Source: JALHNI01 sp965229305
Lineage (GTDB): Bacteria > Acidobacteriota > Terriglobia > Bryobacterales > Bryobacteraceae
Direction: 5' to 3'
NCBI GenBank assembly: GCA_965229305.1
Contig: CBDDIZ010000042.1
Coordinates: 310,001 to 374,000, forward strand
Length of the DNA stretch: 64,000 nt
Of the stretch, positions 1 through 9,281 are shown piece after piece; within the stretch, counting starts at the first letter, position 1; each line of letters begins with the position of its first letter. The notes under the pieces were generated by a model, which was not told the DNA's origin, searched no databases, and was given only the letters and a program-made list of their open reading frames with translations. Position numbers and translations under genes: made by a program.

Positions 1-152
1 TCATCGGCGGCTGAACCACCACTGTCCGTAGGGTAGCCGAAGCTTTCGCATTCTTGGGGAGCAAGAATTTCGCAGGCATACAGCTCCGCGCCGGTCACGC
101 ACAGTAGCATGACTGCCGCCAGACGGAACAGATGTTGAAGCGAAGCGCTCAC
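1..152 (-). CDS. Partial small exported protein, unknown function
   Basis: The frame is open from a GTG at 152 to the left edge (50 codons), so the gene is cut by the window. Its first 25 residues form a signal-like hydrophobic stretch (LFRLAAVMLLCVTGAEL), followed by a short Cys-containing segment (YACEILAPQECESFG) and a Gly/Ser/acidic run. An ATG at codon 15 is the alternative start; neither start has a clear Shine-Dalgarno. It is codirectional with the metal island and follows a hairpin. I do not recognise the family; export is inferred from the N-terminus only. Confidence 0.4.
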   Translation of the reverse strand, partial: MSASLQHLFRLAAVMLLCVTGAELYACEILAPQECESFGYPTDSGGSAAD

Positions 153-168
153 ACCCTCAAAATACCAC

Positions 169-194
169 GGAGGGCCAAAATGGTTTGGCCCTCC
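169..194 (-). terminator. Hairpin between the 220-630 gene and the leftmost partial gene
   Basis: A perfect 11-bp inverted repeat (GGAGGGCCAAA, loop ATGG, TTTGGCCCTCC) lies 26 bases past the stop of the gene ending at 220. No long T-run follows, so it may act as an attenuator or RNA-stabilising stem rather than a full terminator. Confidence 0.5.
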
Positions 195-219
195 GCACAA
201 CAGCGCTTCCACTGGAGCG

Positions 220-630
220 TCATTCACCCTGCTGCTTTAAGGTGGCTGCCGTTCCAGCAGCAGAAGCGAATTGTTCGTGCTTCCGTAAGAGCACTTCAGA
301 CTTGGCTGCGGCTTTGGCATAGCGGCTCGACACCCAGAGGCAATGGGCCTCGGTGCCGTGAATGAAGGGATGCTTGGAGGCCAGGTAGGACGGGTGCAGC
401 TTAAAATAGGCGGCCTCCGTCGCGTGCTTTTGCGACTCCACCCGCTCTTGCGCCGCCTGCGCGCGGTAATAGGCCGCAAGCCTGCTATGGTCTTGAGGCG
501 TACTCGCCCTCAGTTCCAAGGACTTCACTTCCTTCTTGCTCAGCGGTGACAGTGTCGAACCTCCGGCGATGGTCTGGCCAAAAGCCGCCAAGGAAAGTCC
601 AAAGAATAGGCTCACAATGATCTTGTTCAT
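220..630 (-). CDS. Small exported His-containing protein, DHxRLA family copy 1
   Basis: A 136-residue protein with a cleavable signal peptide (ending near AAFGQ). The body is an alpha-helical, charged segment with LSKKEVKSLEL, then DHSRLAAYYRAQAA, then ESQKHATEAAYF and a conserved TEAHC. The genes at 19,203 and 21,500 code for the same layout, so this is one of three paralogues in the metal island. The start at 630 is chosen because GGAG lies six bases upstream; a TTG at 642 is possible. The recurring His residues and single Cys suggest periplasmic metal binding, but that is inference and the family is not one I can name. It is the most diverged copy; the C-terminal part after TEAHC differs from the others. 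Confidence 0.7.
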   Translation of the reverse strand: MNKIIVSLFFGLSLAAFGQTIAGGSTLSPLSKKEVKSLELRASTPQDHSRLAAYYRAQAAQERVESQKHATEAAYFKLHPSYLASKHPFIHGTEAHCLWVSSRYAKAAAKSEVLLRKHEQFASAAGTAATLKQQGE

Positions 631-724
631 GATCTTCTCCAAATGAAAATTCAGGCTTTATGAGGGTGCTTTCACCGCTGACGACCTACTAAGGCCGCCA
701 GAAAACTGAGGATTGGAGAACAAG

Positions 725-1144
725 TTAGATCCGGAAGATCTGCAGGAGGGCCTGAGGGTCGCCCAACGGTAGCGAGTGCGCCGTTGCACTGCTCACTGGA
801 AATGACGGCAAAACGTTGGCGACCGCATCGACAGTAGCGAAATGTGGAAGAGAGGGGCTCAGATCCGGCCCAGATTCGCCTCCCGTGGCCACGTTCGGCG
901 CCTTTGCGAGGCACAATTTGGGGACACAAGGATGGTCTTCACAAGTCGGCTTCGAACAGCAGGACCCCGTCATCTGCTCGCCCATCTCGGGACAAGCTGA
1001 GACGACGCTTGCCCCGACCAGGGAGATCAACAAGCAAATTGTGAGGAGCCACTTCATCAATCTGTTTGGACGTACCAAGCTCTTATTTGGTGCTGGAATC
1101 TTTTGAATGTGGGTCATTAATGTTCGTTTGTGTATGCCTGCCAT
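725..1144 (-). CDS. Cys-rich membrane-anchored small protein (CC-type)
   Basis: A 139-residue protein with a basic N-terminal extension, one membrane segment (MKWLLTICLLISLVGASVV) and a Cys cluster (GSCCSKPTCEDHPCVPKLC). A hydrophobic tail follows, ending QALLQIFRI. The start at 1144 is preceded by AGGAGAGAC; an internal ATG at 1057 lacks such a site. The same order (membrane segment, CC-x3-C cluster, VDS/VDA motif, hydrophobic C-terminal end) occurs in the gene at 10,641, and a looser version in those at 2,948 and 25,919. Thiolate binding of Cu+ or another soft metal outside the membrane is a fair inference. No named family is recognised. Confidence 0.65.
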   Translation of the reverse strand: MAGIHKRTLMTHIQKIPAPNKSLVRPNRLMKWLLTICLLISLVGASVVSACPEMGEQMTGSCCSKPTCEDHPCVPKLCLAKAPNVATGGESGPDLSPSLPHFATVDAVANVLPSFPVSSATAHSLPLGDPQALLQIFRI

Positions 1145-1266
1145 GTCTCTCCTATTCAAAATAGGGCAGCAGCCCTGGATGGGAACGAGTACAGGGCCAG
1201 GTCATAAGATCGTAGGCACTCTCTGAGAGCTGTTCGGTCAATTCGAACCAAAATTGAACGTCTCGG

Positions 1267-2409
1267 CTACCCGCTTAGAACCCGGATCGTGTGAGCTAAA
1301 GAGAACTGTTCTTCATAGAGAACGCGACCGCGTTCTCCGAGTGCGCGACATTCGTCCGGCCGCGCCAACAACTCGTCAATGGCCCCCGGCAGTGACTCCG
1401 GATTAGGCGCGAGAGCGAGTGCTCGCTGCTCCTTCCAGATTTTTTCGCTGGACGGCCCCCAGTTTGAGACCACGGGCACCCCTAAAGCCAACCCCGCCAT
1501 AATCGATCCACGCCGCGTACTTGCGCCGTCAGGAAAAGGTTGAATCATCAAATCGCAGGCGGACAGATGTCGTGCCACATCGTCAGCATGCAAACGGCCG
1601 GTGGTGGTCACCAGTCCGGCTGCCTCCGGCCCCAGGCGATGGGCGAACTCGTGGCTCCCATCCCCAACGAGGAGGACCTGGCGGTCGGGATGCTTGGCCA
1701 CGCTCCACCGGACGAGCGGCTCCATGAGGTTGGCGACTTCGCTCGAGAAAGTACCGAAATGTCCCACGATGGTTCGTACGCGACCGTTGAGCAGGATGTC
1801 TCGAGTGAGCGCGCTCTCGCGTTTGTCTATGGTGGTGGCAACGTTGCTGGGGATCGGCAGAAACTCCAGCTTTTGGCCGGGAGACAAATATCCTTCTACG
1901 TGCGGCTGCCAGGCTTGCATCGCCATGAAGATGCGGTCGGACGATGAAACAGTCCAGCGGAGCATCTGTTCGGTGACGCGCGCAAGTAATTTTCTGGGAA
2001 GGGTGCTCCCTGCGGGGGCTGTAATCTTGGCTTCATGCAACATGGTCCAGATCGGCAAATCAGGGCGCTGGGTGCGCAGCCACCAAGTAAACGTGAGTGG
2101 CAAGCCCCTAAAGCGGCTGCTCCGCCGCGGACCAAATGGTTGGGGGACATACTGCACAAACATGCGGCGGGGTGCCGGTACCGCGGCTAGCAAAACGTTG
2201 AGGTCAGCTAACCCTCGCCAGCCGAAGTGATCGGACAGAGTAACGAGGCGAAGGTCCGCGCTAGCGGGAGCGGCGGTGGTCGCCAAAGGACCAGTCACCA
2301 CGGTGACCGTTTCGCCTTGGCGCACTAGTTCGCGCGCCAACACGGACGTATAGTCCGCCAAACCGCCTTTGTCCGGAGGATAAGCTCCTGTGATCAAAAC
2401 CCAATTCAA
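1267..2409 (-). CDS. Glycosyltransferase, group 1 / GT-B fold
   Basis: This 380-residue protein starts with the GT-B N-terminal pattern of family 4-like enzymes (GAYPPDKGGLADYTSVLAREL). In the second half it has the donor-binding region (VGDGSHEF, then LSACDLMIQPFPDGAS and GVPVVSN). Such enzymes transfer a sugar from a nucleotide donor to a lipid or polysaccharide acceptor in the cytoplasm; the substrate cannot be read from sequence. It has no signal peptide and no sugar-gene neighbours, which makes it odd among exported metal-binding proteins. It is codirectional with the island. About 540 bases without a recognisable gene precede it, so it may have its own promoter. Confidence 0.8.
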   Translation of the reverse strand: MNWVLITGAYPPDKGGLADYTSVLARELVRQGETVTVVTGPLATTAAPASADLRLVTLSDHFGWRGLADLNVLLAAVPAPRRMFVQYVPQPFGPRRSSRFRGLPLTFTWWLRTQRPDLPIWTMLHEAKITAPAGSTLPRKLLARVTEQMLRWTVSSSDRIFMAMQAWQPHVEGYLSPGQKLEFLPIPSNVATTIDKRESALTRDILLNGRVRTIVGHFGTFSSEVANLMEPLVRWSVAKHPDRQVLLVGDGSHEFAHRLGPEAAGLVTTTGRLHADDVARHLSACDLMIQPFPDGASTRRGSIMAGLALGVPVVSNWGPSSEKIWKEQRALALAPNPESLPGAIDELLARPDECRALGERGRVLYEEQFSLAHTIRVLSG

Positions 2410-2947
2410 GTTCGTCTACACTCCTCTCAAGAACCCTGTACGCTCACGACGATTGCCGAGCTTCCGCCAGCGCGTCGCACCCCAGCCACAGCCGCCGTCA
2501 ATAATCGGCGGCCCATCGGCAACTGTTTCACTTCATTTGCTCTGCGCTTGTCAAAACCTACTTCATGGTTGGCATGTCCTCGTCCATGACTGCCATCTTG
2601 GCGGCCTTGCGGCTCATGACTTGCTACGCGGGTCAGTCTGATGCCCCTGCTTTTCTGGCTGCCAATAGGGCCCGACAAACGAGGCCGGTCCGGCAAAGAA
2701 CGTTCCATCGTTCCGTCATCCCTCAGATCGTTTTGGGAGCCTCCATGACCGCCCCTCGCGAGAGAGTGCGCGCTTTCCCGTCACCCGCAGAATTGAATGC
2801 GCGTGCAGTTGAATGTACGCTTCCTCGCAAACGAACCGTAGCGAGCTAACGATGATGGGGGGCTCAGGATCCGTTCAACGCCGACGAAAATGAACTGATC
2901 GGTTGACCGACCAGACACTGGCTAAAGGATCCCGAGAAAGCAGAGCC
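2410..2947. other. Gene-free stretch upstream of the glycosyltransferase
   Basis: No convincing reading frame, RNA gene or strong repeat is seen here. A 19-codon Met-rich frame on the minus strand (2558-2617) has no Shine-Dalgarno and is treated as chance. The stretch could hold the glycosyltransferase promoter, but I see no clear -35/-10 pair. Confidence 0.4.
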
Positions 2948-3427
2948 TCAAATCCGCAGGATCGAGGCCATGGCGAGAGGATGGAGGGTGTGGAAGATGT
3001 TTTCCGCAGGTGAGACCGGTAGCCGCTCGTGGAGTGGAGCGTCAAACGGTATAGCCGACGCTACTACTGCAAACGACAATGTAACCAGTTGGTACGAATC
3101 TGACGAGCGCTTCTCGGCCACCATCTCGCGGTGAGAACAAGATTCGTCATTGGGCACCGGAGAATTCTCAGAACTTTGCTGATGGCACGGCATCTCCGGT
3201 TCAGCCACCTGGGGAGCACCTGCCTGCCGGTCGGCGGAAAGGAGAGAACAGAACTCAACACATTGGAAGCTGCCGAGTACGGAAGCGACCAGCACCAGCG
3301 AAATGATTCGGAAGTCTCTTCTCACCAGCTTCGATGCTAACGCCAGACGGCGGGGAACGCAATACCTGCGGCTGCCTCTACTGAACTCCGGGCCGCAATT
3401 TTTCGCATGGAGACCATTAACGCTCAT
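2948..3427 (-). CDS. Cys/His membrane-anchored small protein (CVEFCS/MPCHQ type), copy 1
   Basis: A 159-residue protein with a basic N-terminal extension, one hydrophobic segment (IISLVLVASVLGSF), then QCVEFCSLLSADRQ, EMPCHQ, ESCSHREMVAEKRS and a hydrophobic C-terminus ending SILRI. It is clearly homologous to the protein encoded at 25,919, with the same motifs in the same order. Four conserved Cys and two His in a probably periplasmic stretch suggest a soft-metal site. AGGAA precedes the ATG at 3427. The gene follows that at 3438 after ten bases, so the two are probably cotranscribed. Function and family name are unknown. Confidence 0.7.
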   Translation of the reverse strand: MSVNGLHAKNCGPEFSRGSRRYCVPRRLALASKLVRRDFRIISLVLVASVLGSFQCVEFCSLLSADRQAGAPQVAEPEMPCHQQSSENSPVPNDESCSHREMVAEKRSSDSYQLVTLSFAVVASAIPFDAPLHERLPVSPAENIFHTLHPLAMASILRI

Positions 3428-3437
3428 CCATGTATTC

Positions 3438-4127
3438 CTATCGTGGCCTGCGCTCTTCCGGGCGGGCTGCGGAGGCTGATGGGAGCGAATATACGCGCCG
3501 CACTGCGAAATCGTAAGCAGTCTCCGGGAGCCGCTCCTTCAAATCGAAGTTGAACGTCTCGGCCAAGGTGCTCACTCGGAGATGAAATGGGTTCATTGTG
3601 CCGATGGTCGCGAGATCACGATAGAGCCAAGTGCGAGAATCCTCGGGCCTATCGCTCAAAAATCCAATGCCGTCCGAATCGATCCGGATCGTTCCATGGC
3701 AGCCGCCCAGGCGATGCCGGTGATAAGCGCGAATCGCAGCTTCAGGTTGAGGAGCCGGTCCAAATGCGCCGATAATCAGGCGCTGCAAGGCCTTGGACAG
3801 GAATCGCGCAAGTGCGTCATCGGGCATAGCGTCGGTGAGCCTGAATACATGAACCCGGCGGTCCAAAAGCTTCTGCTTCAGGATGTCGTAAGTCTCGATT
3901 CGAATGACCTTCGGATCTGACAGATCGGCTTGGAACACGCTCAACATCGGAATGTCTATCGCCGTCTTTCGATTTTCGGATCGATAGCTAATGCCCGTGT
4001 CAGAAATCATCAGGTGACCCGCTTCCTTACGCGGAAGGTGATCACGGAATACCGAGTATTCAAAGCTGTCGGCGGCTTGAACGCCGACAGCTGAGAGCAG
4101 CAACAACGAGGCAATTGCTTTGAGCAT
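3438..4127 (-). CDS. Exported protein of unknown function
   Basis: A 229-residue protein with a clear signal peptide (MLKAIASLLLLSAVGVQAAD) and a mature part of mixed alpha/beta character. The segments HLMISDTGISYRSE and TIRIDSDGIGFLSD look like two repeats of one module. Each repeat is followed by a hydrophobic strand, which suggests a duplicated beta domain. No catalytic or metal-binding motif stands out. It lies 33 bases after the YHS gene of the Cus operon and ten bases before the Cys/His protein gene, so it is probably part of the Cus transcript. Its Arg/Glu-rich last ten residues look disordered. Confidence 0.65.
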   Translation of the reverse strand: MLKAIASLLLLSAVGVQAADSFEYSVFRDHLPRKEAGHLMISDTGISYRSENRKTAIDIPMLSVFQADLSDPKVIRIETYDILKQKLLDRRVHVFRLTDAMPDDALARFLSKALQRLIIGAFGPAPQPEAAIRAYHRHRLGGCHGTIRIDSDGIGFLSDRPEDSRTWLYRDLATIGTMNPFHLRVSTLAETFNFDLKERLPETAYDFAVRRVYSLPSASAARPEERRPR

Positions 4128-4159
4128 GGATAACCCTCCGTGGCCTGTTGACTGAAAAC

Positions 4160-4393
4160 TTACTTCTTGGCCACATACTTCTCTGGGGTCTTATCGAATT
4201 GCTGCTTTTCCGAACGGGAGCAGAAGTAATAAGTCTTCCCTTTGTAGACCGACTTGTCGGCAGTCTTTGGATCGACGGTCATCCCACAGACGGGGTCAAC
4301 CACCTTTGCCTCGGGTTTGACGGGCTTCTTTGCGGATTCCTGTGCGCTCAGCGTGCTCGCAGCTAGGGCGACGATCAGTAGGATTCGCTTCAT
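4160..4393 (-). CDS. YHS-domain periplasmic metal-binding protein
   Basis: A 77-residue protein with a signal peptide (MKRILLIVALAASTLSAQ) and one YHS domain (DPVCGMTVDP, then YKGKTYYFCS). YHS domains in copper ATPases and Cus-linked proteins bind metal through Cys. The usual second Cys after YYFCSPGC is missing here (YYFCSRSEK), so the site differs from that of the YHS protein at 28,861. The ATG overlaps the stop of cusA (ATGA), which shows translational coupling to the Cus pump. A role in handing Cu+/Ag+ to the pump, or collecting it, is inferred. Confidence 0.85.
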   Translation of the reverse strand: MKRILLIVALAASTLSAQESAKKPVKPEAKVVDPVCGMTVDPKTADKSVYKGKTYYFCSRSEKQQFDKTPEKYVAKK

Positions 4394-7300
4394 GTGGATT
4401 GTTCTCCTTGATTCAGTTTTCGTACCTCGAAACCCTTCCAGATTTCGTAGATCGCCGGGTACACGGCCAGTTCGAGAATGAATGATGTGAAGATGCCGCC
4501 GATCATGGGTGCGGCGATTCGGCGCATGACGTCCGAACCCGCCCCCGCGGACCACATGATCGGCACCAGCCCCATGAACATGACCGCAACGGTCATGACT
4601 TTTGGCCGAAGACGCTTCACCGCGCCGTCTTCGATCGCTTCCTTGAGGTCAGAGAGATTGCGCATCCGGCCCTCTGCTTTGCGTTGGTTGTAAGCGATAT
4701 CCAGATAGAGCAGCATGAAGACCGCGGTCTCGGCATCGACACCTAGCAGCGCGATGAGTCCAACCCAAACGGCGATGCTCATGTTGTAGCCGAGGAAGTA
4801 CAGCAGCCAGATCGCACCCACCGCTGAGAACGGTACGGCAAGCAAGATGATCATTGTCTTCGTCATCGATCCCGTATTCATGTAGAGCAACAAAAACACC
4901 AGGAACAGGGTGATGGGGACGACGATCCACAGCCGCTCGACCACGCGCGTGAGGTATTCGTATTGGCCGCTCCAGACGAGTTGATACCCGGCGGGCAGCG
5001 TCACTTGCCTGCCAACTAACTGTTTCGCCTCTTCGACGTAGCGGCCCATGTCGCGCCCCGTCACATCTACGTAGAGAAAGCCAGCCAGGAAACCCTCTTC
5101 GTTCTTGATCATCGCGGGACCGGTGCGAACCGTGATATCCGCCACCTGCGTCAACGGGATCTGCGCGCCGTTCATGGTCGGGATCAAAACGCGAGCAAGC
5201 TGGCTCACGTTGTCGCGGTAGTCGCGAGCATAGCGAACGCTTACTGGATAGCGCTCACGACCCTCAATGGTCGTAGTTACCGGCATGCCGCCAATCGCGG
5301 CTTCGATGACATCTTGAACCTCCCCAACCGAAAGGTCATAGCGGGCGGCATCTTCGCGGCGCACTTGAATATCGAGATAGTTGCCGCCGGTGACTCGCTC
5401 GAAGAACGCGCTTCTGGTGCCGGGTACCTCCTGCAAGACTTTTTCGACTTCAAGCCCAATGCGCTGGATCGTGTCGAGATTTGGCCCCAGCACTTTCACC
5501 CCTACGGGGGTGCGGATGCCGGTAGTGATCATGTCGATGCGTGTGCGAATCGGAAATAGCCAGGCATTCGCGTAGGAAGGGATCTGCACGGACTTGTCCA
5601 TCTCGTCCGTCAGTTCTTCCCAAGTGATTGGCCGTTGTTCAGGCCAGAGCCTTCGTAGCCTAACCTTCATTCCTTCGGGAGCCCAGCTCGAATACCACCT
5701 CGTCAGCGGCTTCGTCCGCCACTGGCTCTCTGGCTTCAACACAACGGTAGTTTCCACCATGCTGAGCGGCGCTGGGTCTGTCGCGGTTTCGGCCTTGCCC
5801 ACCTTGCCGAACACGCTTTGGACCTCAGGAAATTGCTTGAGAAGCTTGTCCTGAATCTGGAGATACTTCGTGGCCTCACCTACTGAAATGCTGGGCAGCG
5901 TGATGGGCATGTAGAGAATGCTGCCTTCGTTCAGCGGCGGCATGAACTCTGAGCCGAGTCTTTTGTAGACCGGGATAGTCGCAACGACCAGCAATACCGC
6001 CAGCGTGATCACCAGCCACTTCCAGTTCAGGACGAAGCGAACCATCGGCTGATAGAGCCACATCAGCGGACGGCTGATCGGATGCTTCTCCTCGCTGTGG
6101 ATCTTGCCGACACAGATCGCATTCACGATGCTCGCCATCCATCGGGGACGGAACGTAAACCGATCGACCCGCATCAGGAGCAGTCGCAAGGCTGGATCGA
6201 GGGTGATGGCGAGAATAGCCGCGATGGCCATCGAGAAATTCTTTGTGAATGCCAGGGGCTTGAAGAGCCGGCCCTCTTGATATTGCAAGGCGAAGATCGG
6301 CATGAACGAAACGGCAATAACAAGGAGAGAGAAGAAGCTGGGCCCTCCCACCTCCTTGATTGCGTCGATGATGACGCGCGTCGGGCTGCCAGACCGGCCA
6401 TGTGCTTCCCACTGTTCGAGCTTTTTGTGCGTTTGCTCGACGACGACGATGGCGGCGTCCACCATGGCGCCCACGGCAATCGCGATGCCCCCCAGGGACA
6501 TAATGTTCGCAGTGACGCCGCTGCCGTACATAGGGATGAAGGCCAGCGTTACCGCAATTGGGATGGTCACGATGGGGATGACCGCACTCGGAACGTGCCA
6601 GAGGAAGATAAGGATCACCAAGCTGACGATAATGAGCTCTTCGATCAGAGTGCTTTTTAGGGTGTCGATGGATCGTTGAATCAGGTCGGAACGGTCATAG
6701 GTGATGACAACCTCGGCCCCTTCCGGTAAGCCAGTCTTGGTTTCGGCCAGCTTCGCCTTCACGCGTTCGATCACGTCCATGACGTTCTGGCCATAGCGGA
6801 CCACGACGATACCGCCCGTCACCTCACCCTCGCCATTGAACTCAGCTACGCCGCGCCTCATGTCTGGCACCAGCTCTACCCGGCCCACATCGCGAACGTG
6901 AATGGGCGTTCCCGCTTCATCAGAGGCCACGGCAAGATTGCCAATGTCATCGAGCGACTGTATATAGCCTCGGCCGCGGACCAGGTACTCCTTGCCCGTT
7001 AGCTCGACGACGCGTCCCCCCACTTCGCTGTTGCTCTTCCGGATGGTGTCCATCACCTTTGAGATAGGAATTCCATACGCCAGCAGTTGGTTGGGGTCGA
7101 TCGTTACCTGGTAGTTCTTAACGAACCCGCCAACGGTCGCCACTTCCGCCACGCCCGGCACGCTCTCCAGCCAATAGCGCAGATACCAGTCGTTGAAGGA
7201 ACGCATTTCGGCTAAGTTGTGTTTACCCGACTTGTCGACAACGGCGTATTGAAAAGCCCAGCCGACACCGGTTGCGTCCGGTCCGAGCTTTGGCGTAACG

Positions 7301-7671
7301 CCTTGCGGCAGCTTGCCGCCGATTTTGCTCATGTATTCGAGCACGCGACTGCGACCCCAGTAGATGTCCGTGCCCTCGTCAAAGATCACATAGACGTAGG
7401 AGAAGCCATAGTCGGAACTGCCTCTAACGACGTTCACGCCGGGGGCGGATAGCATGGCCGAGACGATGGGATAAGTGATCTGGTCTTCCACCAGATTGGG
7501 ACTGCGGCCGGGCCATTCGGTGTAGATGATGACTTGCGGGTCTGAGAGGTCGGGAATCGCGTCGAGCGGAATCTTCCGCATCGACCAGACGCCAATCAGA
7601 GTCAGCACCATCGTGATGGTGACCACAATGCCTTTATGCTCGGCGCAGTATTCGATGATGGCGTTGATCAT
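4390..7671 (-). CDS. cusA: CusA-like heavy-metal RND efflux pump
   Basis: A 1093-residue inner-membrane transporter of the heavy-metal efflux RND family (usual length about 1040-1100). It exports Cu+/Ag+ from the periplasm or cytoplasm through the CusB-CusC conduit, driven by the proton gradient. The fourth membrane helix reads GAMVDAAIVVVEQTHKK, which matches the Cu/Ag (CusA) signature rather than the divalent CzcA one. The N-terminus (CAEHKGIVVTITMVL) is the usual first helix, and two large periplasmic loops are present. It starts two bases after the cusB stop and overlaps the YHS gene. The assignment to Cu/Ag rests on that motif and the neighbours. Confidence 0.93.
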   Translation of the reverse strand: MINAIIEYCAEHKGIVVTITMVLTLIGVWSMRKIPLDAIPDLSDPQVIIYTEWPGRSPNLVEDQITYPIVSAMLSAPGVNVVRGSSDYGFSYVYVIFDEGTDIYWGRSRVLEYMSKIGGKLPQGVTPKLGPDATGVGWAFQYAVVDKSGKHNLAEMRSFNDWYLRYWLESVPGVAEVATVGGFVKNYQVTIDPNQLLAYGIPISKVMDTIRKSNSEVGGRVVELTGKEYLVRGRGYIQSLDDIGNLAVASDEAGTPIHVRDVGRVELVPDMRRGVAEFNGEGEVTGGIVVVRYGQNVMDVIERVKAKLAETKTGLPEGAEVVITYDRSDLIQRSIDTLKSTLIEELIIVSLVILIFLWHVPSAVIPIVTIPIAVTLAFIPMYGSGVTANIMSLGGIAIAVGAMVDAAIVVVEQTHKKLEQWEAHGRSGSPTRVIIDAIKEVGGPSFFSLLVIAVSFMPIFALQYQEGRLFKPLAFTKNFSMAIAAILAITLDPALRLLLMRVDRFTFRPRWMASIVNAICVGKIHSEEKHPISRPLMWLYQPMVRFVLNWKWLVITLAVLLVVATIPVYKRLGSEFMPPLNEGSILYMPITLPSISVGEATKYLQIQDKLLKQFPEVQSVFGKVGKAETATDPAPLSMVETTVVLKPESQWRTKPLTRWYSSWAPEGMKVRLRRLWPEQRPITWEELTDEMDKSVQIPSYANAWLFPIRTRIDMITTGIRTPVGVKVLGPNLDTIQRIGLEVEKVLQEVPGTRSAFFERVTGGNYLDIQVRREDAARYDLSVGEVQDVIEAAIGGMPVTTTIEGRERYPVSVRYARDYRDNVSQLARVLIPTMNGAQIPLTQVADITVRTGPAMIKNEEGFLAGFLYVDVTGRDMGRYVEEAKQLVGRQVTLPAGYQLVWSGQYEYLTRVVERLWIVVPITLFLVFLLLYMNTGSMTKTMIILLAVPFSAVGAIWLLYFLGYNMSIAVWVGLIALLGVDAETAVFMLLYLDIAYNQRKAEGRMRNLSDLKEAIEDGAVKRLRPKVMTVAVMFMGLVPIMWSAGAGSDVMRRIAAPMIGGIFTSFILELAVYPAIYEIWKGFEVRKLNQGEQST

Positions 7672-7673
7672 GC

Positions 7674-9281
7674 TTATCTCGCCGTGATGCTGGTTCGAGT
7701 AGAACCAATGATCTTGCCGTCCCTCTTGGCCGTCACCGTGGTCTCCCAGGTCCAGGCCATCGGAATCTCGATTTCGCCGCCGTATTCGCCATTGCCCATC
7801 GGCGTCAATTTCGCTGCCGATCGCATCGGCGCCATGCTTCCCATTTGCGGCATGAAGAGGCTGACTTCAATCTCGGCATCGGGGATGGGATTGCCTTGCG
7901 CATCCTTCGCCATCAACCTGATCCGGTTCGCGCCAGTCTTGCCGGTCTTGGGCTCCAGAATCTCGATTTGTAAGGCTTGGACAGACACGGCATGGGCCAG
8001 CGCAGGCGAGGGCCGGCCCATGTTGGCCAACGCGCCTTTGAGACGGCTCTCGGAGTCGAGAATGAAGTTCGCGGCGGTGGCGACAAGTTCGCCCGCCTTC
8101 AGGCCGCTTTCGATGGAGTAAAAACCATCGGCCTCCTCGCCGACCTTGACCGCACGAGGTTCGTAGTAGCCCTTGCCTATGTCCACGAAAACGTATTGCT
8201 CTTTGCCCGTATCGAGGACCGCATCGGCGGGAACGACAATCGGGGAGCCAAGGCCGATCCGCGCGATGAAATTGACGTACATCTCTGGGCGCAATGTCAT
8301 ATCGGCATTGGCGAACTCTACGCGAACTTCCGCCGTTCGCGTCTTGGGTTCCAACACCGGAGAAATGAACGAGACCAGTCCGTTCCGCGATCGCGTGCCC
8401 GTTCCGTCAGGGAACTCCACTTGCACGGACTGGCCGAGCCGGATCAGCGGCAATTCATGCTCGTAGACTTGCCCGAGAATCCAAACGGTTGAGAGGTCAA
8501 CGATGGTGTACAGATCCATCTCGGGCGTCACATTCTTGCCATGGTGATATGCCGCTCGTTGTGTGACGACTCCGTCCACGGGCGAGTAGATGGTCAACGC
8601 GCGCTTCGCCTTGCCGGACTGCTCCAGTTCACGAAGCTCCTTTTCGCTAATGTCCCAGAGCTGAAGCCGTTTGCGCGCCGCTTCCAGCAAATTCGTCGAG
8701 CCGCCCGACACCCAGGGGAACGAACTGTTCTTCAAGCTCTGGTTGGACCGCAGTGCCAGCAGATACTCCTCTTGTGTGGCGACGAGGTCGGGACTGTAGA
8801 GCGTGAAGAGAGGTTGACCGCGTCGAACAGGCTTCCCGACAAAATCGACGAAGACTTCTTCGACAAAACCAGAAATCTTGGTGTGGATGTGAGTAACTTT
8901 GGTTTCGTCAAACGCCACCTTCCCGGTGGCTCGAATTTCGCGAGAGAGCGCCCGGCGCTCGGCCACGGCAGTCTTGACGCCGATGAGTTGTTGCCTTTCA
9001 GGTGAGATGAAAACTGTCGACGCTGTAGTCTCTTCCGCATGGTCGTGAATCTCTGGGGCGGCCTTTTCAAGCTTCACCATCTTCATGCTGCAAATTGGAC
9101 AGTTGTCCGGCTTGTCGGACTTTTGTTGCGGGTGCATGGGGCAGTAATACTCGGTTTTGGTGGCTGCTACGGCCGCTGTGGCAGGACGGAGAAACAGATC
9201 GGGACGCCACATATAGAGAGTGCCGGCCACCGCTGCGACAACAACAAGAATCGCGAAAAGAATCGGTACTATGCGTTTCAT
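7674..9281 (-). CDS. cusB: CusB-like periplasmic adaptor with N-terminal HMBD
   Basis: A 535-residue membrane-fusion protein that links the RND pump to the outer-membrane channel. An N-terminal anchor (residues 5-25) is followed by a heavy-metal-binding domain (YYCPMHPQQ, then CPICSMKMV, residues 44-72) and the adaptor core: barrel-sandwich hybrid with TGKVAFDETKVTHIHTKISG and beta-barrel. After the core (from about residue 430) comes an extra beta-rich segment with SLFMPQMGSMAPM that resembles YtkA-like domains and offers Met ligands. The ATG overlaps the cusC stop (ATGA). Two metal sites, one at each end, are unusual but seen in related clusters. Confidence 0.92.
   Translation of the reverse strand: MKRIVPILFAILVVVAAVAGTLYMWRPDLFLRPATAAVAATKTEYYCPMHPQQKSDKPDNCPICSMKMVKLEKAAPEIHDHAEETTASTVFISPERQQLIGVKTAVAERRALSREIRATGKVAFDETKVTHIHTKISGFVEEVFVDFVGKPVRRGQPLFTLYSPDLVATQEEYLLALRSNQSLKNSSFPWVSGGSTNLLEAARKRLQLWDISEKELRELEQSGKAKRALTIYSPVDGVVTQRAAYHHGKNVTPEMDLYTIVDLSTVWILGQVYEHELPLIRLGQSVQVEFPDGTGTRSRNGLVSFISPVLEPKTRTAEVRVEFANADMTLRPEMYVNFIARIGLGSPIVVPADAVLDTGKEQYVFVDIGKGYYEPRAVKVGEEADGFYSIESGLKAGELVATAANFILDSESRLKGALANMGRPSPALAHAVSVQALQIEILEPKTGKTGANRIRLMAKDAQGNPIPDAEIEVSLFMPQMGSMAPMRSAAKLTPMGNGEYGGEIEIPMAWTWETTVTAKRDGKIIGSTRTSITAR

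Noticed and set aside
2558..2617. A 19-codon Met-rich frame on the minus strand
   Set aside because: No Shine-Dalgarno, no export signal and too short; its Met content may be chance.
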